NCBI GenBank assembly: GCA_025435555.1 | Contig: JAIWWG010000047.1 | Span: 186,001-250,000 of the forward strand | Direction: 5' to 3' | Origin: Chytriomyces cf. hyalinus JEL632 | Taxonomy: Eukaryota > Chytridiomycota > Chytridiomycetes > Chytridiales > Chytriomycetaceae | DNA length: 64,000 bases | Part shown: positions 45,012-56,451 of the stretch, in pieces | How positions within the stretch are numbered: the first letter of the stretch is position 1 | How the letters are laid out: every line of letters begins with the position of its first letter | The notes under the pieces: generated by a model | The model's input: only the letters and a program-made list of their open reading frames with translations | What the model was told of the DNA's origin: nothing | The model's database searches: none | Made by a program: the position numbers and the translations under genes

Positions 45012-45533
45012 TCAGCTGTCACTTCCAACTGACCAGTCCTTATCCAGCACGACCGTATAGAAACCGACAACTTGACCTGCAATGTCATCGTCTCCTTTCC
45101 TCGCTATCCAAATATGACCCACATAAGTTTCCTGCGTGTAACCCTCTCCCGGTAAAAGAGTCGCATATATGACCTCTGCTCCTTCAAAAGAACTCCAATA
45201 GATGGTGATTGTGTGGTCAAGGCTGTTTCTAAACTGCACTGATGCCGCTTCTGTTGGAACCCCGGGAGTTGGCGGAAACTTGTTGCATGGGGCAAAGATG
45301 GTAAATGGGGCGCGGCACATGGGGCAATGGCATTGGTTGTTGAGCAGGCACATTTGATAGCATCCAAAGTGCAGGATGTTTCCGCAGCATCCGAGGTTAA
45401 GTAGAGGAACGCCACCGCGCGGGAGCATTAGATCGAAGCATATGCTGCAAATGTCGGACTCGATCGCTGCAGCCATTCTTGCCTGTTCTTTAGAAATGAT
45501 GTTCGTTTGTGTTTTGACAAAGAAAATGTTCAT
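45012..45533 (-). CDS. RING finger - VHL beta-domain fusion protein
   Basis: Intronless, 173 residues. Residues 29-73 form a RING-type zinc finger: C29, C32, C49/C50, H55, C58, C62, C70 and C73 (CSIC...CCGNILHFGC...CPMC). Residues ~98-160 match the beta domain of von Hippel-Lindau protein: VQFRNS, IYWSSFEGAEVIYATLLPGE, YVGHIWIARK. The human VHL hydroxyproline-pocket residues Tyr98, Ser111, His115 and Trp117 align with Tyr123, Thr136, His140 and Trp142. The VHL alpha domain, which binds Elongin C, is absent; the protein stops 13 residues after the beta domain. It therefore looks like a self-contained E3 ligase, with RING recruiting E2 and the beta domain recognising substrate. An internal ATG at 45476 is an alternative start. 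Activity is inference. Confidence 0.85.
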   Translation of the reverse strand: MNIFFVKTQTNIISKEQARMAAAIESDICSICFDLMLPRGGVPLLNLGCCGNILHFGCYQMCLLNNQCHCPMCRAPFTIFAPCNKFPPTPGVPTEAASVQFRNSLDHTITIYWSSFEGAEVIYATLLPGEGYTQETYVGHIWIARKGDDDIAGQVVGFYTVVLDKDWSVGSDS

Positions 45534-45607
45534 TTTGGAGGCACAGAAACTTGTTGAGTTCTGTTACTATTTTATTATATCATGTGCAGAATGCAGTAAA
45601 CAAACAC

Positions 45608-48293
45608 TTATTTCCGACCAGTGGAAGGAGCTTTCAGCCTGCTACCTCCAGATGGAGCCCCAACACTTGTGCTTTTGCGCCATCTGTCCAATCCACTGGG
45701 GGCCACGTTTCCGGACAAGTCCTCGGACGACGCAGGTTTCCTCCATTTATCCAAGCTATTCACAATATTTGAGCTCCCACCGCCCCCATTATCCACAGTC
45801 TCGGCACTTTTGCGCCATCTATCTAAATTCACTGATGGTCCCATACTTGCTGATCCCCAATTCGGGCCATTTTCTCCCTCAGAAGACTGAGTTGGCTTCC
45901 TCCATTTATCCAACCCACCATTCTCCGAACCTTTCGGTTGATGTATACTCGCACGTCGATACCGATCCAGTCCACTGCTGCCAGCACTCAATGGAGAATC
46001 CGCACTTGCTCGCGATCCGGATTCTGGGCTGGTAACATTTGGGGCTCCAGTAGTGGAAGAACGATATCGGTCCAAGCCACCAGTTTTCACAGTCGTGACA
46101 GCTGAGTCTGAATGGTATCGCGAGGACATGACGCTGGGAGGGACCGCTCCACCTCCAAGTCTTGATGAAGCGCCACTTCCACCAGCAGGTGATACAGCTG
46201 CCTTACTTGCAGCGGATAGAGTTGCAGGTCGGCGTGATGAAGCCGTTGCACTCATAGAGCCTGGCTTAACACTGGAAGAGGTTGCGCGAGAAGCGGGGCT
46301 TTTCACAGGGGTGGCTGAAACACCTTCTCCAAATTCCCCATCATTGAATTTTTTGAAAGAGCGTGGCTTGTACCCGTTGGTCTGGCTCGTGTTTGCAGTG
46401 GGTGTCGAACTTAACCGAGGTGACGCGTAGGAACCGGAATTCATTGAGAGCCGGTTGGTGGACGGGCGAACTGACGAGACGCGCGATGCAACAGCGCTGC
46501 TTGTACTGGCTGCAAAATTTATCTTGGTGGGAGTTTTAGTTGGAGTGGCAGTGGCAGAGGGAGCGGCTGATGCAATTCGAGAACGGGGGCCGGGAATTGA
46601 ACTGCCTGGTTTCATAAGCCCGGTTGCTACAGCTTTGACAGTGGCACTCTGCCTCAATTTGGATGCAGGCAGCTTGGATCCACTGGAAGGCGCAGGCAGT
46701 CTCGAAATTCTGGAACCAGAACCGGATGAGCTGGCGATGCTCAAGTTGGAGTTTGTGCTAACGCGTTTGCTGGCATCTGGAAACTCCTTCTTCCCTTCTG
46801 TCAAATGAAGCAGGGTTTGAGTTGATAGGAGTGAAAATGACATCCCGCCGCCACCACTACCGGGTCCCAAAACCATCGATGGAGTGATTGTATCAAGCGA
46901 AGCGAGACTGCCGGAACGGTTGTTGCTTGAAACCTCAGAGAGGGTGTCCATACCTGAATATTTCCCATTTCCAGCAGCATCCAGAATCCGTGTGTTGTAT
47001 GCAGCCAGCATCCATAACTCATTGGAGTCGATGGCGTAATCATTGACGCGGGTTGAGGCTGTTGAAGTTGTTGGGCTCATGAGCTCTGGTGGCTGGGCGC
47101 CGACAGCTGCCTGCAGCTCGACGGCATTAAACATACATTCCAATTCTTCGGAGCGGGAAGAGTCGAATTTTACAAGATAGCTGTTGATGATGTTTGTACA
47201 GCCATGGAGGGCAAGGAATTGAAGGGGGGCGGACACAGCTTTTCCACACAGCGTGTTAATGAGCAGCTGAATGATGGATGTTGAGAGCCGTACGCATCCT
47301 GACAATGACAGATTTCGCACACTTTGGGATTGATGGCAGTTTTGAATGATTGAATACAGCGACAAGTCTGTGATCATTGAAACCAGCGACAAGTCCAAGG
47401 TTTCCAAATTGCTGCAAGATTGAGAAATGCGTATAATGCAGTCGTCTGTTAGAGACGAGCATCCCTCCAGTCTGATTGTTGCTAGCTGCGGACATGCAAG
47501 AGCAATAAAGCGGACATGGACGTCTGAAGCACCGGAATTTTTCAGGTTCAAGGTTTTCAATGGACGAGTGAATGTTTCGAGAGGGCTGAAGGATACTGGA
47601 GCCTGCGAAGGGGCAGCGCCTTCCATGACCAGTTTGGTTATATTGGGTAAAGATTCAACCAGGGTGACAGCTGAAGCCACTGTGACTAGCGAGTACGATA
47701 AATCAACCGTGGACAATTTGCGACATGAACTGCAGAGAGTTTTGATGAGCAGATCGGTTATAGGGCATTCTCTGAGTGAGAGATGGGTGAGTCTGTGAGC
47801 ATTGTCCGCCAGCGACTGAGCGAGAATGTTCGAGGCCATCGGAGCAGCGTTGAAAGAGAATGAAGTGAGCATGGGGCACAGCTGGATGAGCGTATCCACG
47901 TCCCCCATTTCGAGGTCCGCTCCCACGTGCCCGTTTCCACCCTTTTCCGAATCAAACTCCCCGTCAAATCGAATGGCACGCACAAGCATTGCATACGGCA
48001 ACATTGCGTTGCCATCGAGCAGAGTGGCCGCAATCTTCTGATTCGTGGGATCCAGAATACGGTACAACAAGCCCGCGCCTGCCTGAAGCCACCGCCGGTT
48101 CACCACCAGCAAAGACGCAATCATATGCGTGGGGATATGCTTTAAGATCTGCTGGATGGCTCGCACGGGAAGATCCCGTGAGAAGTCTGAGAGCAAGCGT
48201 TGATGATAAATGAGGTCAATGACAACTCATCAGCGGCAATGCCAGGCACTGAAACGCACCATTTACAATCATGGATCCCTGTTTCGGCACCAT
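45608..48293 (-). CDS. F-box / leucine-rich repeat protein with Ser-rich repetitive tail
   Basis: Two exons in phase: 48293-48260 and 48186-45608, giving ~870 residues. The long frame itself begins at a TTG. Splicing a 73-nt intron (GTGCGT..TCAG) adds MVPKQGSMIVN and a proper ATG. The N-terminus has an F-box-like helix set (LPVRAIQQILKHIP, LVVNRRWLQAG), then ~10 Cys-containing LRRs as in Grr1/SKP2 proteins (LATIRLEGCSSLTDDC, LETLDLSLVSMITD). About 500 residues of Ser/Ala/Pro/Thr-rich disordered sequence follow. The last ~140 residues carry six spaced copies of LD[RK][YW]R. The likely role is the substrate adaptor of an SCF ubiquitin ligase. It ends 74 bp before the start of the RING-VHL gene on the same strand. 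Confidence 0.88.
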
Positions 48294-48508
48294 CGCTCGC
48301 CTGTCCGTGTCGTTGTCGGAGTTGCGTTTTTGTCGAGACTTTCGATGGCGGAGTACGAAAATCTTCTGCGAATCCAATTTCAGCCACTAACGCACCCCTT
48401 GGTTTTATTGGGACAGGCGACCATTAAAAATACCAATTTATTCAACACAGAATATCCCAAAACTTGTGGACATTTCAAAGGCAGTCATGAGCAACCACGT
48501 TAATTTAG

Positions 48509-51500
48509 TCAAGAAAATATGTGTCCGGTTGGGACAGCCCCGTCCTCATTCGTCAGATCAGATTCATCAACGTCGACGGTTTCTTCTTCATCTTTGCTGC
48601 TACTGCCGATAGGAGCATCTCGTTCATCCAAATCATCTTGTTCGTCCAGTTCTTCTTCCCTGTGCTCACGCTCCACCAACTCATCCACTTCGTTTTCGGA
48701 ATCGGGGGTTCCAGTTTCAAAGGTTTCATGGCTTTCCCTCGCTTCATTTTGTTTTTTAGCATCCTCAGGATCCACAATGGCATCCGGTTGTATCTCGTGC
48801 TCAGAACTTGAATGCTGAGATTGAATTTCCATTGTTTCCTCTGTCATCTTTGGTGCTCCTGACGCAGTCACAGTTTCAGTTTCTACTGTCTGAGAATAGG
48901 CTACAGTTTCTACATCAACTTCCGGCTCGTAATCATCGTTAGTTGAGTCAGAGTCTGACAATTCTGAGTTTAGCTCTGCCGTGACATCTGTCGGGGTCGA
49001 TTCGTCTGCAGCAGATTCAGCAACAATCAGTTTGGCTGTTTCTTGATATTCCACCTCAGGTTCATCTGCCACTGGCATACCGGTGGGTTGTTGCGAAAGA
49101 ACGGTCTCAGCTGAAGTTGCAGGTTGAGTTGCCTCCAAAGTCGCGGTTGTCATGTGCGATGTCGTGGTCGACGCCTCCTGGGTTTCGGTTTCAAATGATT
49201 CACTGACTGTAACAGTGGGAGCCGTTGCTACAGGCGCAACAATGATTGGAGGAGGCGGAGGAGGCGGAGGAGGTCCACCCCTCACTGGAGGAGCAGCTGC
49301 AGTTGGTGATGGTTTTTGAGCAAATGTTGCGCTGGAGCTCAGGTCTGTAGCAGTTGCAATTGAAGAGTCATCAGTGTCCGATGGGACTTCAAGGACTGGC
49401 GAATTCGCAACAATCGATTCAACCATCGGTAATTCAATCGCTTCGGTAGAAAACTGGTTCTTTGCATCAACTTGGGTTCGTGTAGCGTCTATGGGATCAT
49501 CATTCAATTTTGAGGAGGCCACTGTGAGCCGTTTGTAAGCAATCAGAAAAAAAATGTAAACATTCAAGAAAGCATTACCAGCAGTGTGGGTGGAGAAGGA
49601 TTCATCATAGACAGCACCTGAATCAATCGTAGCGCTAGTCGCTTCAGTATCAGCCCGAATGTCAGCACTTCGCTCATCCGCCCCCTCCTTCGTTTCGCCA
49701 TTCGTGGAAGAATCCTGTCCCTCCAGCGTGACGTCCATTTCTTCGCTTGCTTCAAAAGAATCTTCATCATCTATCCGCACATTTTCATTCCCCTGGACTT
49801 CCTCATTCTGCAATCTCTCCAGCTCAAGTTTCCGCCTCAAGATCGCTTCCTCCTCGGCCCGTCGATCCCTGATAGCCCTTTCCTCCAAACCTTTCACCAC
49901 ATCTAACCTTTCCTGTAACCTCCTCTCAACTTGCGCCATCCGCTCCTCTTCCCACTTTTTCATTTCCTCCAGTTTCTCATTCTCAATCGCAGCCGCTTTT
50001 TCCCGCGCAATACTTTCCTGCTCCGCAACATACTTTGCAACACGCTCCCGTTCAGCTCGCTCCCAATTATTCTTCACTTTCCGATCCACATTGTCAATCG
50101 CTTTGAGCGTGGACTTGTGCACACCTGCAAGCGTGTCAGACGTCAACGGCACGATTTCAGACACAAACTTTTCGGCAGCCGTATGCCAAGCTGTCGAAAC
50201 GGATGAATAGATGGGAACTGCAAATTGGCACATGAGGCCGTCGTTGTTGGACGGGCTTGCGCAGTGCACGTTCAAGGTTGCGTACGAGATGAAACTTGTG
50301 AGGAGGAAAAATAAGATCATAAAGACAGTGTTGAAGATGGTTTCCTTTTTTGAGCTTTCCAGCTGGGATAGGATTTTCTGTTTTTGTTTTTAAAAAAAAA
50401 AAAAATGTAAGCGAAATGATGAAGCCAGAGAAGGCAGTTGCGACAAAAATTTCTTACAGCAAGTTGCATGGCAGAAACAGGACCGCCCATGGTATCAACA
50501 GGAGTCCACGGTTCAGGGTACATATCCCCACGCCCGCGATGCCCAGAGCCCGTCTCATGCACCCTCATGAGCCCCTTCATTGCAGTAGGACTCGACATGA
50601 CTGATTTAATAAAAGCAGGTGAAGAAGACGCGTCGAAAGGATTTTGCGCCTTGAGCATTTCCAACCGCTTATGAGATTCTAATTCCGCAGCCATCATTTC
50701 CGTCTGAGTCTTGTACCTCTCCATCTGCAGTTCTAGATCTCGCTCGCGTTGGGAAACTCCATAGACAGCGTTGGAAAGCTGTTGGCTTTGGGATATGGGG
50801 CTGAAAGCTGAGCCTGCGTATCCAGTGTATTGGTTCGGCATAGGGAGTCTAAGTTGCCCAAGTTGGGCCTCTACATTGAATAAGAGCTGTTCCATTTCAC
50901 TGGCGAGAAGAGCGACTTCAGAGCCACTGTTGTAGGTAGGAAGCTGTTCTGGTTCATGGTGGTATGCAGAGTCTAGCAGGGCTGCGCAAGCAAGAGAAAG
51001 CTCTGCAAACACCACTGGAAACCAAAAAAAAAAAAAAAAAAAAAGTGCATCACATCATTCAATAAAAGGTCATAAAGGGGATAAACTAAAAAAATACATC
51101 AAAAAACGGCCATTACTTGCAATATCAGCGCGAAAAGCGGCTCGTTCCACAATCTGCCCACCAGCATCTGGTGAAAAGTCCCCGCGATGAGCAAAGTCGT
51201 CCAGTGCCGTCCGCGCATTGTCTAATTCTATTCGTCCAGACTCTAAAGCGTCTGCCACAGCCGCAGGTTTATCAGGAGACTCGCTCATAAACGACATGCG
51301 CCGAGAGTGTCCCATGGGTGGCATGTTTGGAGAAATAGGGCGGTATGAGTCAGGAAACATGCGGTTCTCGAATAATGAATTATGATGCGATCGGATGGTT
51401 GCTCGCGCAACTTCTAGTTCCGCCTCCACAGTGAGCAATTTCGCCTTCATGACAAAGAAGAGTTCCTCTTTTTCTTGATCACTGTAAACAACGCGAAGGT

Positions 51501-53496
51501 AGCCAGCGTTGTTTGCAGCGGCATCGGAAAAAGAGCCATCATCCAACGCAACGCCGTCTTCCATAGATGCACGCAATGCTGCTATCCGAGATTTGGCAAT
51601 GCTCACTTTTTCAGTCATCAAAGCCACAAGCGCCTCAGTCTTCCGTGAGGCTGCCAGTTCATTCTTAAGCTCCAAAACCCGTTCTTGATCTTTCGAAATC
51701 GTTTCCCTCGCCTCATCTACATCTTGTTGCAATTCCGTCAGCTGGACAGCCAGAGAATCCCGTTCACCCGTCAAGGCCTCGCATTGACCGCCCCACACAG
51801 CTTCAACCTCACTGATGCGTTGCGCAGCAATTTCCTCGGGTATACCGGCAATCACAGTCTGTTTGTTGGCGTCAACACCAGAAACAACAGCATTCGCGCC
51901 CAACGAGCTGGTAACTTCCACGTCGAGTCTCAAAAAACCGTTTGAATCCACGCAGCCAGGAACTTGGTCAAGGCCCAATAGACTCGGCCAACCCGTGCTC
52001 AAGTTTGTAGCGTTGAAAATAAAACCTCCTGTCAGAGTTTTTACCGACACGTGTGACGGGCTGTGTGTGTATCCGTACTCTCCTTGTGGACTCGCGATTT
52101 TCAGGGTGAAGCTGCTGATGCTGCGAGTCCATGATAAAGTTTCAAATTCTGTTTGAGTTAGAACGGGTTGCAAGAATCCAGCAAGCTGTCCTTCTTCGTA
52201 ATTGGCAGTGAGGTTAATGTTCCAAGGGCTGTCGTCGGGTCCAAAAGTTGGAGACAAGAGACTTTCAAATCCGTTTGAAAGATGAGTTTCAAATTGCGGG
52301 ATGGCCCAACTGAACGTCTGTGTAGTCCATGGAACGGACGTCATTGATTCTACACTTGCCGATAAAATGAGCGAACCGGTTTGAGGGTCGACAGCTGAGG
52401 GCAGATATTCATCCAAATGCATAAGAGTTGTGAATCCCCAGCCAGGCACGCTTGCAGAGAAGCCGTTGAATTCATGTTCAACGGAAGTGTCCTGGATCAA
52501 CACATCTTCGGGAACTTCCTCGTCCGCATGGGAAGGAAGCATGGTGTAAGAGAAACTTTCTTCCGGCTCGGACGAGTAAGGATTCACATCAACGGGCTTG
52601 TGCACACGAAATGTGAATCGTCTCACGGGCCGAAACCAATCCTCCTTTGCAGCCATTTCATCCACAGTTTTCAACGGCCTCAAGAAAGCGCTTAAATAAA
52701 TTTGATCCGAGTTGTTGTTGCTCGCTGCTCCGCGCGGGTATATCACCATCTGCCACGGATGATTGGCCGACCCAAAAGGTGGGGACACAATTTTTTCGTC
52801 CGTGATGGAGTTGAAGTTTTCAATGGTCCATTTGTACGAGGCAACCAAGTTTGTGGAGATGAACGTTTCTTGGTGCGCGAGGGACAAGTCTTGGCCGCTG
52901 CCGAAACCAACCACCACGTTTTGAGTCGGTGATTCTGCATGTGTCCCATTTGGATGAGTGTAAATTGGTGTTTCGCTCGCATGTGCTGCAACGCCGTTGG
53001 GGATGACATCGGATATTGGGTGAATTGAAATGTTTGAACCAAACATGGGGTTTCCGGATGTTGCAGAGAGGGCCAGACCCGGTACTCTGGGAGAAGCACC
53101 GCTCTTGGAACTGCTTGAACGCCTTTGATCGTGTGTTGTTGGGTATCCCAGGCTGGAGTTATTTGGAATTGGGGCAGATTCCAAGGAAACCCATGTCTTT
53201 TGCTCTTCAATTGAGAACCAGCAAAAGAGTTTAGAAATTGAAGGGAGAATTAAGATGCATGGGGCAAAAGATGTGCGTTATTCACCAATTGCAGTCGGAG
53301 GAGGAGGGGCAAACGAAACACTTTGTTTCACATCCGCGTTGTTCTGCTCGTACATTGACAGTTCATCTCGGTAAGAGTTGTTGTAGTAGTCGTCATCGCC
53401 AAAGTCCATTGCAAATCCGGCTCCTCCTTCGGGATCGATGAATGTTTCTTGTTTGCCATCTTGCGATGGAATATCGGTGCTGATCTGCGCGGACAT
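48509..53496 (-). CDS. Large double-MATH-domain membrane protein
   Basis: Five exons in phase: 53496-53286, 53204-51117, 51014-50458, 50377-49579 and 49521-48509, giving ~1,555 residues. Two MATH/TRAF-like domains are seen: ASYKWTIENFNSITDEKIVS with FGSANHPWQMVIYP, and QTFSWAIPQFETH with FGPDDSPWNINL. A long coiled coil, a TM helix (FMILFFLLTSFISYATL), a charged coiled coil (EEERMAQVERRLQERLD) and an acidic Glu/Asp/Thr-rich tail with a Pro run complete it. Fungal proteins called 'MATH and UCH domain protein' have a similar layout, but I see no UCH catalytic Cys/His here. The intron 51015-51116 has a 21-nt poly-T tract beside its 3' splice site. MATH domains often recognise substrates for ubiquitin ligases; the role here is unknown. 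Confidence 0.85.
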
Positions 53497-53825
53497 GTGC
53501 GTTGGAGTGAGTGCAAGTCGACAATGAGATTGACCGATTTCACTTTTTTTTTATATTTAAAATTTAATATTTACGGACCACTATAAGCGCAGGGAGGCGC
53601 GACATGCCAGCTGAGGGAGGCAAGTCGTTCAACCTTTATTCGTTTGGATTCCTTTAGTTATTCGTGAGTTGAATGTATGGCGAAAACTAGGTTTATTACG
53701 TGGGTTGTTGTTCTACTTCAAAACATGCCGTTCATGCGATATACGGTTAAAAGAGAGGGCGAAAGGGGGGACGGAGAGTGATATTAAAATATTAGCAAGA
53801 GCCCAAATAGAACCCGTGAGAAGCT

Positions 53826-54701
53826 TCAGTGCGTCACAATACGCATGTGGCGGCGCAGCTCTTGGGCTCGACGGTACGCTGCCCCACAGCCTGGTTCCAG
53901 ACAGCAAAAAGGCTTGTTTGGACTATGTGTGACTAAGTGAGACTCAAGATGGTGCTTTCTTTTGAACGTCTTGACGCAGTTTGGCATTGTGCACACGTAC
54001 TTGCCCAGCCGCTGCTGCTGCTGCTGCTGCAGAGACTCGCCGCTGGTTGAGTTTGTTTCGCAGTCCGCCTCAGGGATGGGTGGGGCGGAGGGACTGATGT
54101 GCTGCTGAAACTGATGTTGCGTTTGTTGGACGTATGGGTGCTGGCGCTGGAGTTGCTGATAATGGGGCTGGTGGTGGCCAATGTGGGCGTGCGTCATGTT
54201 CATTCTGTGAGGGTTGAGTGGAGACACGGGCCGAGGAATATCAGAGATGTACGAAGGTGGCTGCTTGGCAAAGGCCGTGACTGGCTTTGGGAACTGGTAG
54301 GTGGCATGAAGAGATACTGAAGAAGGAAGTGCGGTGGAAGGGTATCCGATAATTGGACTTGTGCTCTGACTCTGGTTGTTGTGATTTTGGACTTGGCTTT
54401 GCTGGTAGCTGACGCTCACGATGCTCGTCCTCCGGCTGCTTTGAAGAACAAAAGGCGACTGGAGACTAGGTGTGCCTGGCGGGGACGCATATTCTTTGAA
54501 CATTTCGCTGATGCTGGGAAGTTGGATATGCTGGTTGTGGATGGGGTGTTGTTGTGATGACACGGCTGGAAAGATTGGGGAAAGCTTTTGCACTGGAGGA
54601 AGGAGGGTGGCAACGTTCATGGAGGCGGGCAGACTGTCTGATAGATGTTCCGGCTGGTGCATTACGGTGACGGCGTCGAGGAGGGCATTCAAAGCAGCCA
54701 T
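53826..54701 (-). CDS. C2H2 zinc finger transcription factor
   Basis: Intronless, 291 residues. The first ~230 residues are disordered, rich in Gln, Ser, Pro and His, with two poly-Gln stretches. The C-terminus has two C2H2 fingers: YVCTMPNCVKTFKRKHHLES with HLVTH, and FCCLEPGCGAAYRRAQELRR with HMRIVTH, the second ending exactly at the stop codon. Finger spacing is C-x4-C-x12-H-x3/4-H. This resembles fungal two-finger regulators of the Msn/Mig type. The target is unknown. Confidence 0.88.
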   Translation of the reverse strand: MAALNALLDAVTVMHQPEHLSDSLPASMNVATLLPPVQKLSPIFPAVSSQQHPIHNQHIQLPSISEMFKEYASPPGTPSLQSPFVLQSSRRTSIVSVSYQQSQVQNHNNQSQSTSPIIGYPSTALPSSVSLHATYQFPKPVTAFAKQPPSYISDIPRPVSPLNPHRMNMTHAHIGHHQPHYQQLQRQHPYVQQTQHQFQQHISPSAPPIPEADCETNSTSGESLQQQQQQRLGKYVCTMPNCVKTFKRKHHLESHLVTHSPNKPFCCLEPGCGAAYRRAQELRRHMRIVTH

Positions 54702-56451
54702 GTTGTAGTGTTTGCAGGTATGATGTAGGAGAAGGAGGCTGTAGCTGCTGGGGAAGGGGTAGGGTGTTGGGATATAGAATGGATGGACGGGGGGGTCTGT
54801 TTTGTAAAACGAAAGATGGGCTGCTTCTGACTGTTAAATACAGACAGACAGACTGGACGGGATGGCACCTTAATATACAAATTTTGGTTGGTTGGAATAT
54901 GAGATTTCTCATTCAAAATGAAGGATTTTCTTCTGTTTGAAATGTTCGTGATGATAAATGCAAATTGGGGATTAAAATAAAAAATAAAAAAAGTGACGTT
55001 CGTTTTTTGGTATAATAGGCTAGGCGCAATTACGAAGCAGCGCAGAGAGTGAAAAACAATGTGTACTGTACATACATTTTATTGTCGCGGAAACCTTTTT
55101 TGTTTTTGTTTTGACAAAAACTATTTTGTTTCTATTTGCGTCTTTTACTTAAGTATCTTCTGTTTCCGTCTATCATGTTCTATTCATTCTTTTCTCTCTC
55201 TTTCTATCCATCCCATCCATCCATCCATACATACATACATACATACATACATACATCCATCCATCCATTCATCATGCTCCATTCATTATTCACGCCATCA
55301 TCTCGCTCTCTTCCTTCCATATACATCCGCATCAACAAAAGTGTGTCATCAATCACCATACACAAATTTTGAGGGCGTTCTGTGCGACCTTTCAAATCCC
55401 GATGAATGGCACACGAGACACAAAACAGTGCCTCTCCAATCGAAAACAAAAAATGGAATTTGACAAGGTCCGACAGATTGTTTTACAAGAAACGGGAGTG
55501 GATAAAAACATGTGTATTGCGAATGTATATTGTCATCAATGGCTGCTGCTCATCCGGTCCGGTGCGGTCCGTCCGGTTCAATCGGCGGTAGTGACAGAGA
55601 GAGACGACAACACGGAGAGTAAGGTCACTTCCAAGTGTGTTGGTGTTGTCGCCCATTCATACGGATCACGGTTGCTTGACATGCATGCATGCGTGTGATT
55701 CCGGAGAATAGTCTACACTTGTCTTATTTGTAAAGAGCCCAGCCCGTTGTGGTGGTTCTTTGGCAATGAATCCTTTGGAAATAAAAGGTCCGCATTTCCT
55801 GCTTAAATGAAACAAGCCGAAAAGATGACCCTATTTAAAGTAAGTCATGGTTGGTCAAAGTGTTTGGGGATAGTCCATCCAATGTCCAAAGCGCAAACAC
55901 AATTGAAGAAAGCTTGGCGTGTTCTTGTTGTTGTTGTGAACCGACCGATGCTTGCTCTGATTTGTAAGGGTGCATTATCAATCGAAATTGCACTTGTTGT
56001 GGCGTTCAAATTGAGTGGCGTTGAAGTGGAAGAAGAATGACTGTTTGTGAGTCACTGATGCGTCGAGGTCTGATGACCTGATTATGACTCACTGGCCACG
56101 CACGCGCTTCTCACAGGTTCAACTGACACTTTATATTTATCGTAAATATTTATATTTATGCCATTCAGTAAATAAAATGAGGAAATGAGGAAAATGAGGA
56201 AACAGCCCATCCCATCGCATCGCATCGCATCGCATGCAGGAACTTTCACTGCCAACTCCGACCGAGGCCAATAATTACATTTTTAAAAACGAGCAGCAGC
56301 ACAGCAATAGCAACCATCAGAATGAATGAACGAATCTGTCACTTGCCCCCGACATGGAATTTTGGACCTGGGGACCGCTTTAACGAGCATCGGTCGCACG
56401 TAAGATGTATATTTTGAATTTATAAGCAAATTTTACGTAAATTTAGATTAC
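54702..56451. other. Long divergent intergenic region with simple repeats
   Basis: This 1.75 kb lies between the C2H2 gene (-) and the CRAL-TRIO gene (+). It contains a CCAT/CATA microsatellite (55213-55273), near-identical GAGGAAA units at 56178-56202 and CGCAT units at 56216-56235. A 79-codon frame (55801-56040, +) has no convincing features. The length fits a large regulatory region for the C2H2 factor. Confidence 0.5.
55213..55273. repeat. CCAT / CATA compound microsatellite
   Basis: Three or more CCAT units, then about eight CATA units, then CCAT units again, with few interruptions. Confidence 0.85.

Noticed and set aside
46053-46808. Long plus-strand frames (46053-46430 and 46455-46808)
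   Set aside because: Antisense shadows of the Ser/Ala-rich coding region of the F-box/LRR gene; composition mirrors the opposite strand.
45608-48196. Reading the F-box/LRR gene from the first codon of its long frame
   Set aside because: That codon is TTG; a phase-correct upstream exon with an ATG at 48293 explains the start better.
49659-50210. 183-codon Ser-rich plus-strand frame
   Set aside because: Shadow of the Glu/Arg-rich coiled coil of the double-MATH gene (complementary codons give Ser/Phe/Leu).
55801-56040. 79-codon frame with hydrophobic stretch
   Set aside because: No splice context, no promoter, low-complexity Val run; likely chance.
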